In this document: one piece after another, positions 54,389 to 64,000 of the stretch
Numbering within the stretch: position 1 is the first letter of the stretch
How the letters are laid out: each line of letters starts with the position of its first letter
Assembly: GCA_964035575.1 (NCBI GenBank)
Contig: OZ037932.1
Span: 124,001-188,000, forward strand
Direction: 5' to 3'
DNA: 64,000 nt
Source: Rhynchopus sp. YZ270_cl-10
Taxonomy: Eukaryota > Euglenozoa > Diplonemea > Diplonemida > Diplonemidae
Notes under the pieces: generated by a model
Databases searched by the model: none
The model's input: only the letters and a program-made list of their open reading frames with translations
What the model was told of the DNA's origin: nothing
Translations under genes and position numbers: made by a program

Positions 54389-54842
54389 AAAAAGACCCTT
54401 GCCCCGACATATTTGACAAGAAAAAAAGCAAAAAGGGTGATGAGTTGGGAAGGTCTGGAAGACCCCCCGAGCTCAGCTTTGCGGTTTCTTGCGAAACTTG
54501 CGTTTTCTTTTATTTTCTTTTTTTGTTTTTGTTGACGGAAAAACCTTCTAAAACCTTCTTCAATGTTACCATACGGGACACCGAAATCATCAGAAAACAG
54601 ACTACTACTTCCTGCAACATATTTCTATTAAAACAACCTTTCGCACACAATAAATAAGCACAAAAAAAATATTGCATTTGTGCCTCTCTTCTTCATACAC
54701 AAACACAAAGAGCAGGTCGCATCATCACAAAAAAAAATTGTTGGCAATATGACCAAGCCTCACCTTCTAAAAAATAAAAGGAGCTTTTTTTAATATTTCT
54801 GTCCTTCCCAACCCTCCAAACTTATTTTTTCTTTTTTTTTTT

Positions 54843-54890
54843 TGAAAACTTGGTTTTAGTGTAGACACCCGAGGATGAACTCCACTATAA
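54843..54890 (-). repeat. R4 repeat
   Basis: TGAAAACTTGGTTTTAGTGT then AGACACCCGAGGATGAACTC and CACTATAA; closest to consensus. Confidence 0.6.
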
Positions 54891-55020
54891 TATTTTTTTT
54901 TCTTCTGACCAGAACCAACTGACAAGCACACAAGGACAACTCCGAAGAAAAAAGGTTCAGGGGAAAAAAACGTCAGTCCAGGCTTACTACATTGGAGAAA
55001 AAAAAAACAAAAACAAAAAG

Positions 55021-55070
55021 ATGAGAAGTTGAAAGCGCAAAAACGTCTCACCGTACACCGCAGGACGTTG
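55021..55070 (-). repeat. R3 fragment
   Basis: GAGAAGTTGAAAGCGCAAAA then ACGTCTCACCGTACACCGCAG; only the 3' half of the element. Confidence 0.4.
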
Positions 55071-55592
55071 ATCACTACTTCTATTCTAAAGTTTTCTTAA
55101 AGGGGGAAAAGCGCACTGCTCTCTTCATCATCCCCAACAAAATAATATTTTTTTCCCTCTTCCAATTTAGTGCCAACTGTACCCCTTCTGTAGTCCTCTC
55201 TCTTGTTCGAGCCGGCTTCCTGAAGGTGTGCTCTAGGTTATAGTATAGTTTTTTTTTCTTTTTTGCGTATGATCAGGGGGAAAAAAATAGCTTAGTTTTT
55301 TTTCTCCTAAAATCCAGAATTTTTATGCATAATTCTGGCCTTAGTAGCTATTTCCCATCCCCACCTTTAAAAAATTGGCATTTTTTTTTTTTTTTTGGAT
55401 AATCTGTCACCAGCCTTATTTAGGCTAGTTCTCTGCAGAACAATATTTGGGGTAGAATGGGAGCATGCGGGGGGGAAGGGAAAAAGAGCATCTGTAGCCC
55501 ATTACAGTGTGTGGGCAGAAGATGAATGGCCAAAAAAAAAGATATCAAATAAAAGCCATTTTTTTTTTCTGAAAAAGAAATGAATAATCATA

Positions 55593-55735
55593 CGATGCAG
55601 CAAGGTCGACTGCGCCTGAAAAATAGGCATGTCTGGAAAATCTATCTGAGACGTGGCTGAGGCGTACTAATAGTTACAATCACGCCGGCCTTAGCGAGGT
55701 CGATTCAGCCTCGTTTGCATCATATGTCATAATGT
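55593..55735. repeat. Imperfect inverted-repeat element
   Basis: CATACGATGCAGCAAGG at the left is loosely mirrored by the complement of GCCTCGTTTGCATCATATG at the right. Weakly supported. Confidence 0.35.
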
Positions 55736-56423
55736 GTCACCAAAATAATCTTTTTTTTTTTTTTTTGACTGGAAAATACAGTAAACAAATTCATATACTT
55801 TCAAATAAACAGTAAAAAAAAATGAATTCAAATTGAAGGAAAATGAAGAAACATAAATATAAAATAGAACAGACGTAATAGAAAATCCTTGGAGGGGAAA
55901 TTCCATTCAGACGAAGGGAAAAAAAGAAGACATCTCACATCAATACACCCCTAATACTTTGCATGTGACGACTCGTCAGAGATGTGGACATGTTGTGCCC
56001 CATTTCAACAAAATTTTTTCAAAAAAAAAAAAAAATAGAACAAAGAAAAAGTTTTGCACTGACTTCGCTCACCTTGCAAAGCAAAACTTTTTTAAAACAA
56101 AATCATCTGACAAAAATGCTGTCAGATAAAATGTGTCACAAAACCACGCAAGTTTTTTTTTTTAAAAAGAAACAGAGAGGACAGTACTTTCAGGTTCCCC
56201 TAAAAATCCACCCCCTCATTTTTGTTTCCCTGACGCTGTCTGATGCATGAAGGTAGTGTTCTTGATGTAAAAATGCTCTAAATTCACCTTTTATATTTAT
56301 TTGAAGATACATGACAAGCTAAAAAGTCAAGATGGAAAAGCACAAAAAAAAAAAAAAATGCCGGTGACACTGAGCTGTTTGCCAACCACTCAATATTCAA
56401 ACAAAAGCAAAAAGAACTCATTA

Positions 56424-56677
56424 CTGGGGGGGGCCGAATAGTAGATCCCCCCTTTGAATAGTAGATCCCCCCCTAAATTTTAGACTCCAATTTTTTTGAC
56501 CCTATTTTAGGTGCTCGAAAGTGGAGTCTGACCCCCATTTCCAGTTCACAAAAATGCCCGATGAGTCCAATAAAGCAACAGATTTCATGTTTTGAGTAGT
56601 TGTGGTAATATGTGGAAAAAAAATTATACAGGGGGGATCTACTATTTAGGGGGGATCCACTATTCGCCCCCCCCCAG
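56424..56677. mobile_element. G-rich miniature inverted-repeat element
   Basis: The ends read CTGGGGGGGGCCGAATAGTA and the complement of CTGGGGGGGGGCGAATAGTG. Each arm carries a second, internal copy of AATAGTAGATCCCCCC. About 254 bp, non-coding interior. Confidence 0.65.
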
Positions 56678-56920
56678 CAGGGCGCGCGCTAACTTTTCGG
56701 AAATTTCCCGAAAAAATGGATATCGGGTCCAAAAAAATGTACCTACAGGAAGTATGTGAAGGGGGGCAGAAAAATCAGGGTCATGTTACATTTCCGAGAA
56801 AATCCCGGGCTGTGGTGGGGGATATACGGAAAAATGGACAAAATTTTGGTGACTTAAATTTTCACAAAATATGAACCCATACTCGTAAACAAGGGTCATT
56901 TTCAGGTCTTTCAGACAGCC

Positions 56921-57226
56921 AGTACACAGTACACAGTACACAGTACACAGTACACAGTACACAGTACACAGTACACAGTACACAGTACACAGTACACAGT
57001 ACACAGTACACAGTACACAGTACACAGTACACAGTACACAGTACACAGTACACAGTACACAGTACACAGTACACAGTACACAGTACACAGTACACAGTAC
57101 ACAGTACACAGTACACAGTACACAGTACACAGTACACAGTACACAGTACACAGTACACAGTACACAGTACACAGTACACAGTACACAGTACACAGTACAC
57201 AGTACACAGTACACAGTACACAGTAC
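56921..57226. repeat. Tandem array of a 7-bp unit (ACAGTAC)
   Basis: About 43-44 head-to-tail copies without visible interruption. Because 7 is not a multiple of 3, three units make a 21-bp, 7-codon cycle. On the minus strand this stays open as repeated YCVLCTV, but no gene context supports translation. Confidence 0.95.
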
Positions 57227-57296
57227 CCATTACCGTGACTTCACCGGCCAACACCGGAAAACACCGGCAAACATGGTCAAAATCAGGTGGAATATA

Positions 57297-57717
57297 CAGT
57301 AGGACAAGAAACTTGGCGACCAAATAACTTGGCGACCAAATAATATTGGCGGATTTTGGGGGTTTTCTTGTAATTGGCGACTTTTTTGGTCGCCAATATG
57401 AATTGGTAGGGTAGTGGTTCGTAGTCACAGTGGTTGGGAAGTGGTTTTTTTCGCAATTTTGGTAAAGTTTTTGTGCCTCACCATGTGTATTTTTGGGTGG
57501 CTGCGTGAGTGCGTGGCGCGGAGCTAATATTCGACTTTCTTGAAAGATACGCTGCACCTGGTGCACTGAAGGGGCACATTTTTTGTACTTGTGCTTTTTG
57601 TACCAATAAGAACCGCTTTCCCACCAAATAACTTGGCGACCAAAAAATATTGGCGGATTTTGGGGGTTTTCTTGCAATTGGCGACTTTTTTGGTCGCCAA
57701 TATTACTTGTCCTACTG
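57297..57717. mobile_element. Tc1/mariner-like miniature element
   Basis: Inverted ends CAGTAGGACAAG...CTTGTCCTACTG are flanked by TA on both sides (57295-57296 and 57718-57719), the target-site duplication of Tc1/mariner elements. Each arm contains a ~95-bp direct copy of an ACTTGGCGACCAAATAAT...TTGGTCGCCAATA unit. No transposase is encoded, so it is non-autonomous. Confidence 0.75.
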
Positions 57718-58081
57718 TAAGTACATCATGGGGGGGTAGGGAACAGGTAGCGCCGCAGGCGCACGGTACTCAACTTTTTTCTTTTTTCTTTCCCCTTTTC
57801 TCTGCTTTCTTTTGATTGCGCGAGCCGATTGCTCTCCACGGTGGGGTCACATGTGTGTCCAAAAACTATCTGAAGTGCCCTTACTGTACAAGACGGGATT
57901 CTCTGATTTTCTTAAGGAAATCGTGTAATCAAAAAATTTTTGTACCGCGAAAAAACCTCGAAAAAACCGGGTGTGAGGGTGTGGATTTAGCGCGCGCCCT
58001 GCCCCCCAGTAACAAGCTAAAAAAAAAAAGATGGGTGCAAGCCTAAGAAGCTCGCGTACTTAGTCTCCCCGAAAAATGAAA

Positions 58082-58125
58082 AGGGGTTAATAAGAACCTA
58101 AGCCTCTCGTGTAGAGCCACCTTAA
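58082..58125 (-). repeat. R1 repeat
   Basis: TTAATAAGAACCTAAGCCTC then TCGTGTAGAGCCACCTTAAC. A more diverged R1 lies just left at about 58030-58070. Confidence 0.5.
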
Positions 58126-58210
58126 CAAAGTACTCTCGCGACAGTATACCAAAAAATGGTGCTTTTATTTTCCTATTTTTTTATTGCAAAAAGATGAACA
58201 GGAAAAAAAA

Positions 58211-58262
58211 ATGAGTGAAGTTGATCGTGCACACGCCTCTGGTACTGACACTCTGAGACAAA
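58211..58262 (-). repeat. R3 fragment
   Basis: GTGAAGTTGATCGTGCACAC then GCCTCTGGTACTGACACTCTG; the 3' half of R3, followed by nine T on the minus strand. Confidence 0.45.
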
Positions 58263-58349
58263 CCCCCTCGTGAAATCGCTCTGATTGTTGGGGACACCTT
58301 TTTTTTTGAAAAACCTTGAAAAACAAGATGCGCGTTGTAATGCTTTTTT

Positions 58350-58392
58350 CACGGGTTGCCGACGATCGTAGTACAATCGTCGGCAACCCGTG
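58350..58392. repeat. Perfect 17-bp hairpin
   Basis: CACGGGTTGCCGACGAT and its exact complement are separated by 9 nt and followed on the plus strand by six T. The layout is that of an intrinsic terminator or of a very small inverted-repeat element. Confidence 0.65.
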
Positions 58393-61262
58393 TTTTTTAA
58401 TCAAATATTTTACTTTGACAAATCAAAAACGTGACGTTAGGACGAACCTAAGCCTCACTGTAGCCACCTTCAAGAAAAAAAAACAAAAAATCCTGATGAC
58501 GGGCAGTGTAAGATACGTGGAGTGTCCGTCAAGCTGGAGAAAGTAAATAAAAAAAGGGGCGAAAGTAATGAATAATAATAGGATTGAAGAGAAAGGGGGT
58601 AAATGGAGATGAAGCTACACAACGACCAGAGAATGTATATTCAGACCACACGGGTACCCCATCATATTGGGGGAAGCTGTTGGGTGGGGGGTCCCAACCA
58701 GCGCGCGCCAATTCATGTTGGGTTGTTAACGGCCTTCGCTTCTCTCTCGCTTTTTTTTTTTTTTTTTTTTTCGGCTTGTTTTTTGTTTCACTTCATGTCG
58801 CCATTCCCCTTTAAGGTTGATTCGCCGTCATAACGGAATATTCTTTTTGTGCACCCTGTTTGGAAATCTATCATTTACTTTTTTCCAAAACATAGCAGCA
58901 CAGTACATAATTGATCAAGCAAAGGTAGGGTGTTATATCGTGTTGTCACCTCCCTCTTTTTTCAGAGCAAGAGAGAGGTGTTTAAAGTTTTTTTTTTTTT
59001 TTTTTTTTTTGCATTGCTAAAAATTTAGTTTTGAAAAGCTTGCACCGACAGTGGAAAATATACATAACTTGACTTCTGGTTTTTCACCATTGTCAACCAA
59101 TGGTGAAATCAAAAAATAAGCGATTCACTTCACTGTATTAGCGTAGGCACTCCCAAGGCCTCGCTGCGCGCAATTTTTTATTCTTTTCTCTGAACTATAA
59201 AGAGCTTTTCCATGCAGGGGGGTATCTTTCAAAGAAGGGGAGATTAATGCAAGCATTAAAAGCGAATACCACGGTGTTTCCCAGGCCACGCTTGACATTC
59301 ATTCAAAAAATGATAAAAACAAATTTTATCTTTTATTTTTAAATGAATGAGGGGAAGAAAAGGAGTTATTGACGCAGGCACCTCCGACTGACCCACGTAC
59401 GATGCCATCCGGATGAAAGCTCAAGTACCCTGCGGACAACAACGGAAGGTGGGGGGATAAAAAAAAGGAGGAGGAGGGGAGCTGTAGAACAACGATTATG
59501 ATAAATTGTTTGAAAGATTGTGTTTTTTGTCTATGACTCAAAAATAAAAATTCATCTCAGCTGTCCAATAATAATTGTATGTTGTACCACAATGGTTATT
59601 TGTCTACATTCTCACGAGCATAAACAATAGATTGCAGTTTTATCTGTTTGAGACGGGGGGATTTTTTTTTTTTTGAATTCCATTTCAGCCCCGCCGCTAT
59701 AATTTCTGCTTTTTTCTGAGTTCTGTTGCAGAGGGGAACTTTTTTCGCGTTTGCGGCACCCAAAAGTGCCGCTTTTTGCATTTCCAAGTCCCGGATTGTG
59801 ATGAGGATCATTTTGGAAAAATGGTCAACTTTTTTTTGCAGCTTTGGTCAAATTGCATTTTTTGGCTGTAAAATATAGGGGGAATTCCCTAAGATAATAT
59901 TATAAAATGGTGCGACCTGATATGCATTTCCTGGAATTATCCCGCGGATCGTGGTTGGGTCAGGAAAATGGACAATTTTTTTCGCCACTTAGATGTTGAA
60001 AAATACCCTTTCAGGTAACCCCGGAATTTTTTTTACCCCCTCTTTTATTTCCCGCCCACCGCAACAGAACTTTATAAGGCGGCGGAGCTGTTCCATTTTC
60101 TTTTTTTGTGTGTGTGTGGAGGGGGGGAAAAAAATGCTCAAATGAAGCATTGGATGGGGAACAGGATTGCAGCTTGGGGGTGGGTGGGTGGGGGGTGAGA
60201 AAGTGCACAAAGGACCGACTGGAGTACGCAACAAGGGGAATTGGCGGGAGAAAGCTTTTTGTTTTTCTCCCTTTTTTGGAAAACACCACAATCCAAAAAA
60301 AAACTGCTCTTTTTTAGGGGTATGTAATAAGACAGAGTGATTGCGAGCGAGAGTTGCGTTAGATAAGGGGGGGTTTTTTTTTTTGGTACGTACCGACAAT
60401 ACCATCAACAAACAAAAATAAAAAATAAAATAAAAATTTATGAATGCGAAGCAAACAACTTTAAATGGTGAAGGGGATAGGGGTGTAAAGATATGGGGGG
60501 TGGATGGGACGTCGCATTCCTTCACGATGTTTCCAAATCACATATTTTAGGGAAACAACAAATATGGATAAATGTTGGATACGTGTAACAACAGCACGCC
60601 TTCTTGAAATCTTATTGTACGGTACGAGTTTTAAATGGTGTTACGTAAAAAAAAAAAGATACGCAGAAGAGAAAGGGAGCGCTTTGTAAAAAAAGAATCA
60701 AGATAAACGAAGGAAGGTAAACCAGACAGGAATCCTTGAATGGGCTTTCGCTACGTTCTTCTCTTGTTCAACAAGGCGACAACAACAACAACAACAACAA
60801 CAAAAATATGAAAAACAAACAAATTCAACAAAAATCAGTATTAAAAAAAAAAACAAAAAAAAAAAAAATATGAGGAAAAATGGGAGTGAGGGTTTCCATG
60901 GAATAGCAACTACAAACGAAAAAAAAATAAATGACGGGTAGAACTAACTAGCACTTAAATGTATGGCATGTTAAAATTGCTTTGTCGCGCACAAAAAAAA
61001 ATATATCGTCAAGTGGTATGTGGGAGGGGAGAGCGGGGGATTTACTAATTGGTACACAATCGTAATTTCCTCCCCTCCCGTTCTTTCCTTTTTTTTTGCC
61101 TCCCTCTCTCTCTCTTTCTGTTGTCACAATTATCACTTGAGCGAGCTATTTTTGTGTTTTTTTTTTCTTCTTTTTTTTTTTTTTCCTCGTTTTTTTTTTA
61201 AAAATAATCTGTGAAGCGTAGCTGCCAGCAGTCTACACTATCATGTTATTTTATATTTATTT

Positions 61263-61312
61263 TGAAAACTTGGTTGTTTTAGTGTAGACACCCGAAGATG
61301 AACTCCACTATT
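61263..61312 (-). repeat. R4 repeat
   Basis: TGAAAACTTGGTTGTTTTAG then TGTAGACACCCGAAGATGAA and CTCCACTATT. A partial copy in the opposite orientation (GTCTACACTATC) lies just left at about 61229-61242. Confidence 0.6.
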
Positions 61313-63143
61313 ATTTTTTTGTTGTTTGTCATAGGCAAGACATCACCTGCCAACAGAGACAAAATTATTTTTTTTGCTTCGTCACGTTATTCGCAAAACC
61401 CTTGAAAAGGGGGAAAAAATGCGAAAGAAAAAAAGCAGATAGTTGCCCAAAAAAAAAAAAAAAAACGCTTTTTTTTTTTGCTCGCAAAAAGTACGCAACA
61501 AAATAAGAGAAGTGAAAACAAATGAGAAAGAATTGTATAATTGTCACATTTATGGAATGACATAAAGAAAAAAAGACTTTGAGACGAGGGGTGGTGAGGG
61601 TGCGAGGGAAGGGGGAAAAAAAAAGACAGTAGAAACCAACGAACAATACAGGAAATATGGGGGTAAAGGGGGAAAACAAGAGGTATTTTTTTTTTTTGCA
61701 TTTATTTTAGTTGGCAGGATAACTGACTGTTGAAAGAATGTGGCAGTGATCGGTGTCCGGTGAGAAAAAAAAATGCATTTAGGGTGAGGGATTGGGGTCG
61801 AACAAATAGAAAGATAATGTGCTATTTTTGCACAATAAATCATAATAAAAGCAAACTTGAAGGCTTGCAGAAAAATAGCTTCAAAAAAGGCCCACACACA
61901 GCGCGGAAAAAAACCCCATTTAGGTAAAGTGTCTGCAAAATAAAATAAAATAAAAAAACGCAAAACAAAACGGGTGGTAGATCACTTCTGTAATAATCCT
62001 AAGAGGGTTCGCATCTGGGGTTGAGCGCGGGTACCTTTTTTTTTTTGACAGCAAAAAAAATCACAAACCTCGCTCCCTTTTGTTGGAAGGTCGACAATCA
62101 CCTCAAAAATAACGGCTATATAACATCATTTTTGAGTTTAATGAGAGGATGGAATTTTAGCTCCCTAAAAATAAAAAAATAAATAAAAAGCGGGATTGTT
62201 TTTTTCTCTTAAAATCGCAAGTGAAACGAAAGCAATATCAGGTGACAAGGGCGGTGGTCAGGTGGTCGCTATGCTAATAATTCCCCCCCCTTTTTTTTAA
62301 AAGCATTTTCTTCCCTCTGTTGTGGAGAGAGATAAAAATGCAGATTTTTTTTTTTTTTTTGGCTTGAACTACAAAAGTCCTTTCAAATATGGGGGAAATT
62401 TTATATAAAACCTCATTGAAAGAGATGGCACCCCCTTGATGGGGTGTGCCGCCCGGACAATCGTTCAAAAAGGGTTTTGGCATATTCACATATGGCCAAA
62501 ACGAAAATGAATAGAAACCCCAGCACCAACCAGCCTCGTATCCCCTTAGTCGCTATACATTCAGTGTGATTTTGTTTAAAAAAAAGTAAGTAGCTATCAG
62601 GTCAACTGTGGCCTTGCTTTTCCTAGAATTTCGGTATTCTTGTTTGACCCTTTTTTGGCTCAAGAAAAACAGGAATAAAGAAAGAAGAAAAATAGCTTCG
62701 GCCTAAATTACCATGAATTTTGCGGTCTCGCTAATTTCCAAAAACTCTTCACCACACACCCCAGATAGACGGGGAAGTGGATCAGTAACGTATGGAACAG
62801 AGACCCAAACAAACAAACAAACAGAGTTGGTACGAAATAAAAAAAAAACACATTCCCGTGCAGTAGGAAGCAGGGGAGTTCTGTACTCAACACTATAAAA
62901 AAAATTGGAAAAAAAGACTCATTTTTTTTTCTTTCTTTTTGCAGGTTGCTTTAAAATGTTAGAACTTGAGAGGGAAAAAGAAAACAAATCGTGGAGAACT
63001 AAAAATAAAATGATCACCACAAAAAAAAAAACTATTTTTTAAAAAATATATCAACAACTTGCTAATGGGTTCTCCAAAGGTCACCCAGTAGCTTTATTTT
63101 CATTTTTTTATTTTTATTTTATTTTTCCTCGCTTTTCCAAATC

Positions 63144-64000
63144 TTACTGGTGAAGAAGACGTGGGCAGTCGTTTTCAGAGATGTTCTGGCGGGATTTTCC
63201 GAGTTTGTCTGCGAAGCGGGCGGTGACGAAGGCGGTACGGCCGTCGCGGCCGACTTGGTTGGACTTGTTGAGGGTGGTGCTGCAGGCCGTGGCTTCCTCA
63301 ATGGTGGAGTACTTAACGAAGCACACGCCGTCTGAGTGGTTACGGAGGGAAAGAACCTTCACCTCCTCGACCTTCCCAAAGCGCGCACACAGGCGGCTCA
63401 CGTCCGACGCAGACAGCACATCCTTGAACCCCGCAATGTACACATTCACGCTCTTCTTCTCCTCCGGGGCTGCCTGCTCTCTTGCAAGACTCACCTTAAT
63501 CGGCTTCACCGCGCGTGGGGGAAGCGATCCGTTCAGCGCCTCCACCGCCTTTGCCGCGGACTCTCCGGTCGCAAACTTCACAAAGCCGAAGCCCTTCGAC
63601 TTTCCGGTCGTAATGTTGCACACCACGTGAGCATGCGTCATTTCCCCAAAGCGAGCGAAGGTCTTCTCCAGCCAGTCTGTGTCCATCCAGGATGCAAGCG
63701 AGTTGACGATGAGGTTGTTGTTCCCTGAACGGGGAGTGCTTTGGGAAGACCCAGAGCCTTCGGAGGATTCACGCAGGGAGATGGAGAGGTCGGATGCGGA
63801 GGGGGGCGGGGAGGGGACACGGGAGCAGGGCTGCACCTGGGTGAGCCCCTGCGGCTGCTGCAGCTGCTCCGTCTGCATTGGGTACTGCATCGGGAGTTGC
63901 TGGATCGGTGTCTGCTGTGCCTGAAGCAGCGCCTGCATACCCACAGCAGGGGGAACATTCGCCGCAAGAAGAGTCTGCGCAATCTGCCCCAGCTGTGCCT
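63144..64000 (-). CDS. RNA-binding protein with two RRM domains, 5'-partial
   Basis: The gene runs off the right edge of the window. The frame stays open to base 64000 (AQLGQIAQTLLAANVPPAVG), so the Met at 63944 is probably internal. A Gln/Pro-rich N-terminal region and a Ser-rich linker precede two RRMs. The first has RNP2-like LIVNSLASW and RNP1 SKGFGFVKF; the second has NVYIAGF and GVCFVKY. Both domains keep the aromatic RNP1 positions needed to stack on RNA bases. A short basic tail ends the protein at 63144. Tandem-RRM proteins of this size regulate mRNA stability or translation, which matters most where transcription is polycistronic. It could also be a splicing factor. Confidence 0.85.
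   Translation of the reverse strand, partial: AQLGQIAQTLLAANVPPAVGMQALLQAQQTPIQQLPMQYPMQTEQLQQPQGLTQVQPCSRVPSPPPSASDLSISLRESSEGSGSSQSTPRSGNNNLIVNSLASWMDTDWLEKTFARFGEMTHAHVVCNITTGKSKGFGFVKFATGESAAKAVEALNGSLPPRAVKPIKVSLAREQAAPEEKKSVNVYIAGFKDVLSASDVSRLCARFGKVEEVKVLSLRNHSDGVCFVKYSTIEEATACSTTLNKSNQVGRDGRTAFVTARFADKLGKSRQNISENDCPRLLHQ

Larger units (their letters stand above)
48305..56423. other. 8-kb gene-poor stretch
   Basis: Dense A/T homopolymers with many R1, R2, R3 and R4 copies (listed separately), a hairpin element at 49935-49996, and a 24-bp exact repeat shared between 48841 and 55786. Open frames are short and of low complexity; none is convincing. Confidence 0.5.
57718..63143. other. 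5.4-kb gene-poor stretch
   Basis: Homopolymer-rich DNA with R1 copies near 58030-58125 and 58430-58475, an R2 fragment at 58126-58152, an R3 fragment (58211-58262), a perfect hairpin (58350-58392) and an R4 copy (61263). An (AAC)n run lies at 60777-60803. From about 61990 to 63143 I see nothing beyond A/T runs. Confidence 0.45.

Noticed and set aside
56862-57677. A 271-codon minus-strand open frame through the 7-bp array
   Set aside because: It is made almost entirely by the satellite and by a neighbouring mobile element; no start context, no conserved domain.
59596-59811. A 71-codon minus-strand frame with mixed composition
   Set aside because: Looks slightly protein-like but has no recognisable motif and no context; not listed as a gene.
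61985-62040. A tRNA-like GGTTCGCATCT box ahead of a T-run
   Set aside because: No cloverleaf can be drawn around it; no anticodon arm. No true tRNA, rRNA or spliceosomal RNA gene was found anywhere in the window.
1-64000. Spliced-leader RNA gene of kinetoplastid or diplonemid type
   Set aside because: I looked for GTTTCTGTACT-like exon ends and found none, so trans-splicing stays an inference.
1-64000. CRISPR array, operons or other bacterial features
   Set aside because: Introns, proteasome, nucleolar and ciliary genes show nuclear eukaryotic DNA; the 7-bp array and dispersed repeats lack spacer structure.

Overview
This is eukaryotic nuclear DNA from a flagellated, mitochondriate protist. 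All 16 convincing protein genes lie on the minus strand, in one head-to-tail series. Six of them contain spliceosomal introns (GTATG/GTAAG...AG, mostly 43-131 nt) whose removal restores one continuous frame. Flagellar genes (a CCDC113/CFAP263-like coiled coil and a PG-rich-repeat protein) show that the cell makes cilia. One-directional gene arrays with some cis-introns suit Euglenozoa (diplonemid-like more than trypanosomatid) better than most lineages. That placement is inference: no spliced-leader gene or marker sequence was found.

From right to left, the direction of transcription: a two-RRM RNA-binding protein cut by the right window edge (63.1-64.0 kb); an 18.7-kb gene-poor stretch of homopolymer-rich DNA and repeats (44.4-63.1 kb); a small one-helix membrane protein (43.9 kb); a 659-aa helical protein (40.0-42.0 kb); the pre-ribosomal factor HEATR1/UTP10 in six exons (32.9-39.7 kb); a cathepsin-L-like protease (30.5 kb); the CCDC113-like protein (28.0-30.0 kb); a ubiquitin-like plus leucine-rich-repeat protein (26.5 kb); a PG-rich-repeat protein (23.9 kb); proteasome lid subunit Rpn8 in four exons (22.2-23.5 kb); two coiled-coil proteins (20.0 and 17.4-19.7 kb); a probable mitochondrial membrane protein in three exons (15.1-17.0 kb); an unrecognised 1348-aa protein (9.4-14.3 kb); an amino-acid transporter (5.3-6.8 kb); and a lipase with two C1 zinc fingers (1.4-4.2 kb). 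The genes share no pathway, as expected of a co-transcribed housekeeping array.

Intergenic DNA and the longer introns are full of short dispersed repeats. Four families recur. R1 carries a CTAAGC...GCTTAG hairpin. R2 ends in TTCAAGTCAAC plus a T-run. R3 is a tRNA-like element with a GGTTCGATAACC box and a conserved hairpin, also ending in a T-run. R4 reads GTGTAGACACCC...CTCCACT. Nearly every copy I could orient reads in the same direction as the genes, which is the most unusual signal in the window. There are also several miniature inverted-repeat elements, a 1.9-kb fold-back element (46397-48304), a Tc1-like miniature element (57297-57717) and a 306-bp array of a 7-bp unit (56921-57226).

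Limits: similarity calls rest on recognising family motifs by eye. Exon borders were derived from splice signals plus frame continuity, not transcripts. Repeat borders are approximate.
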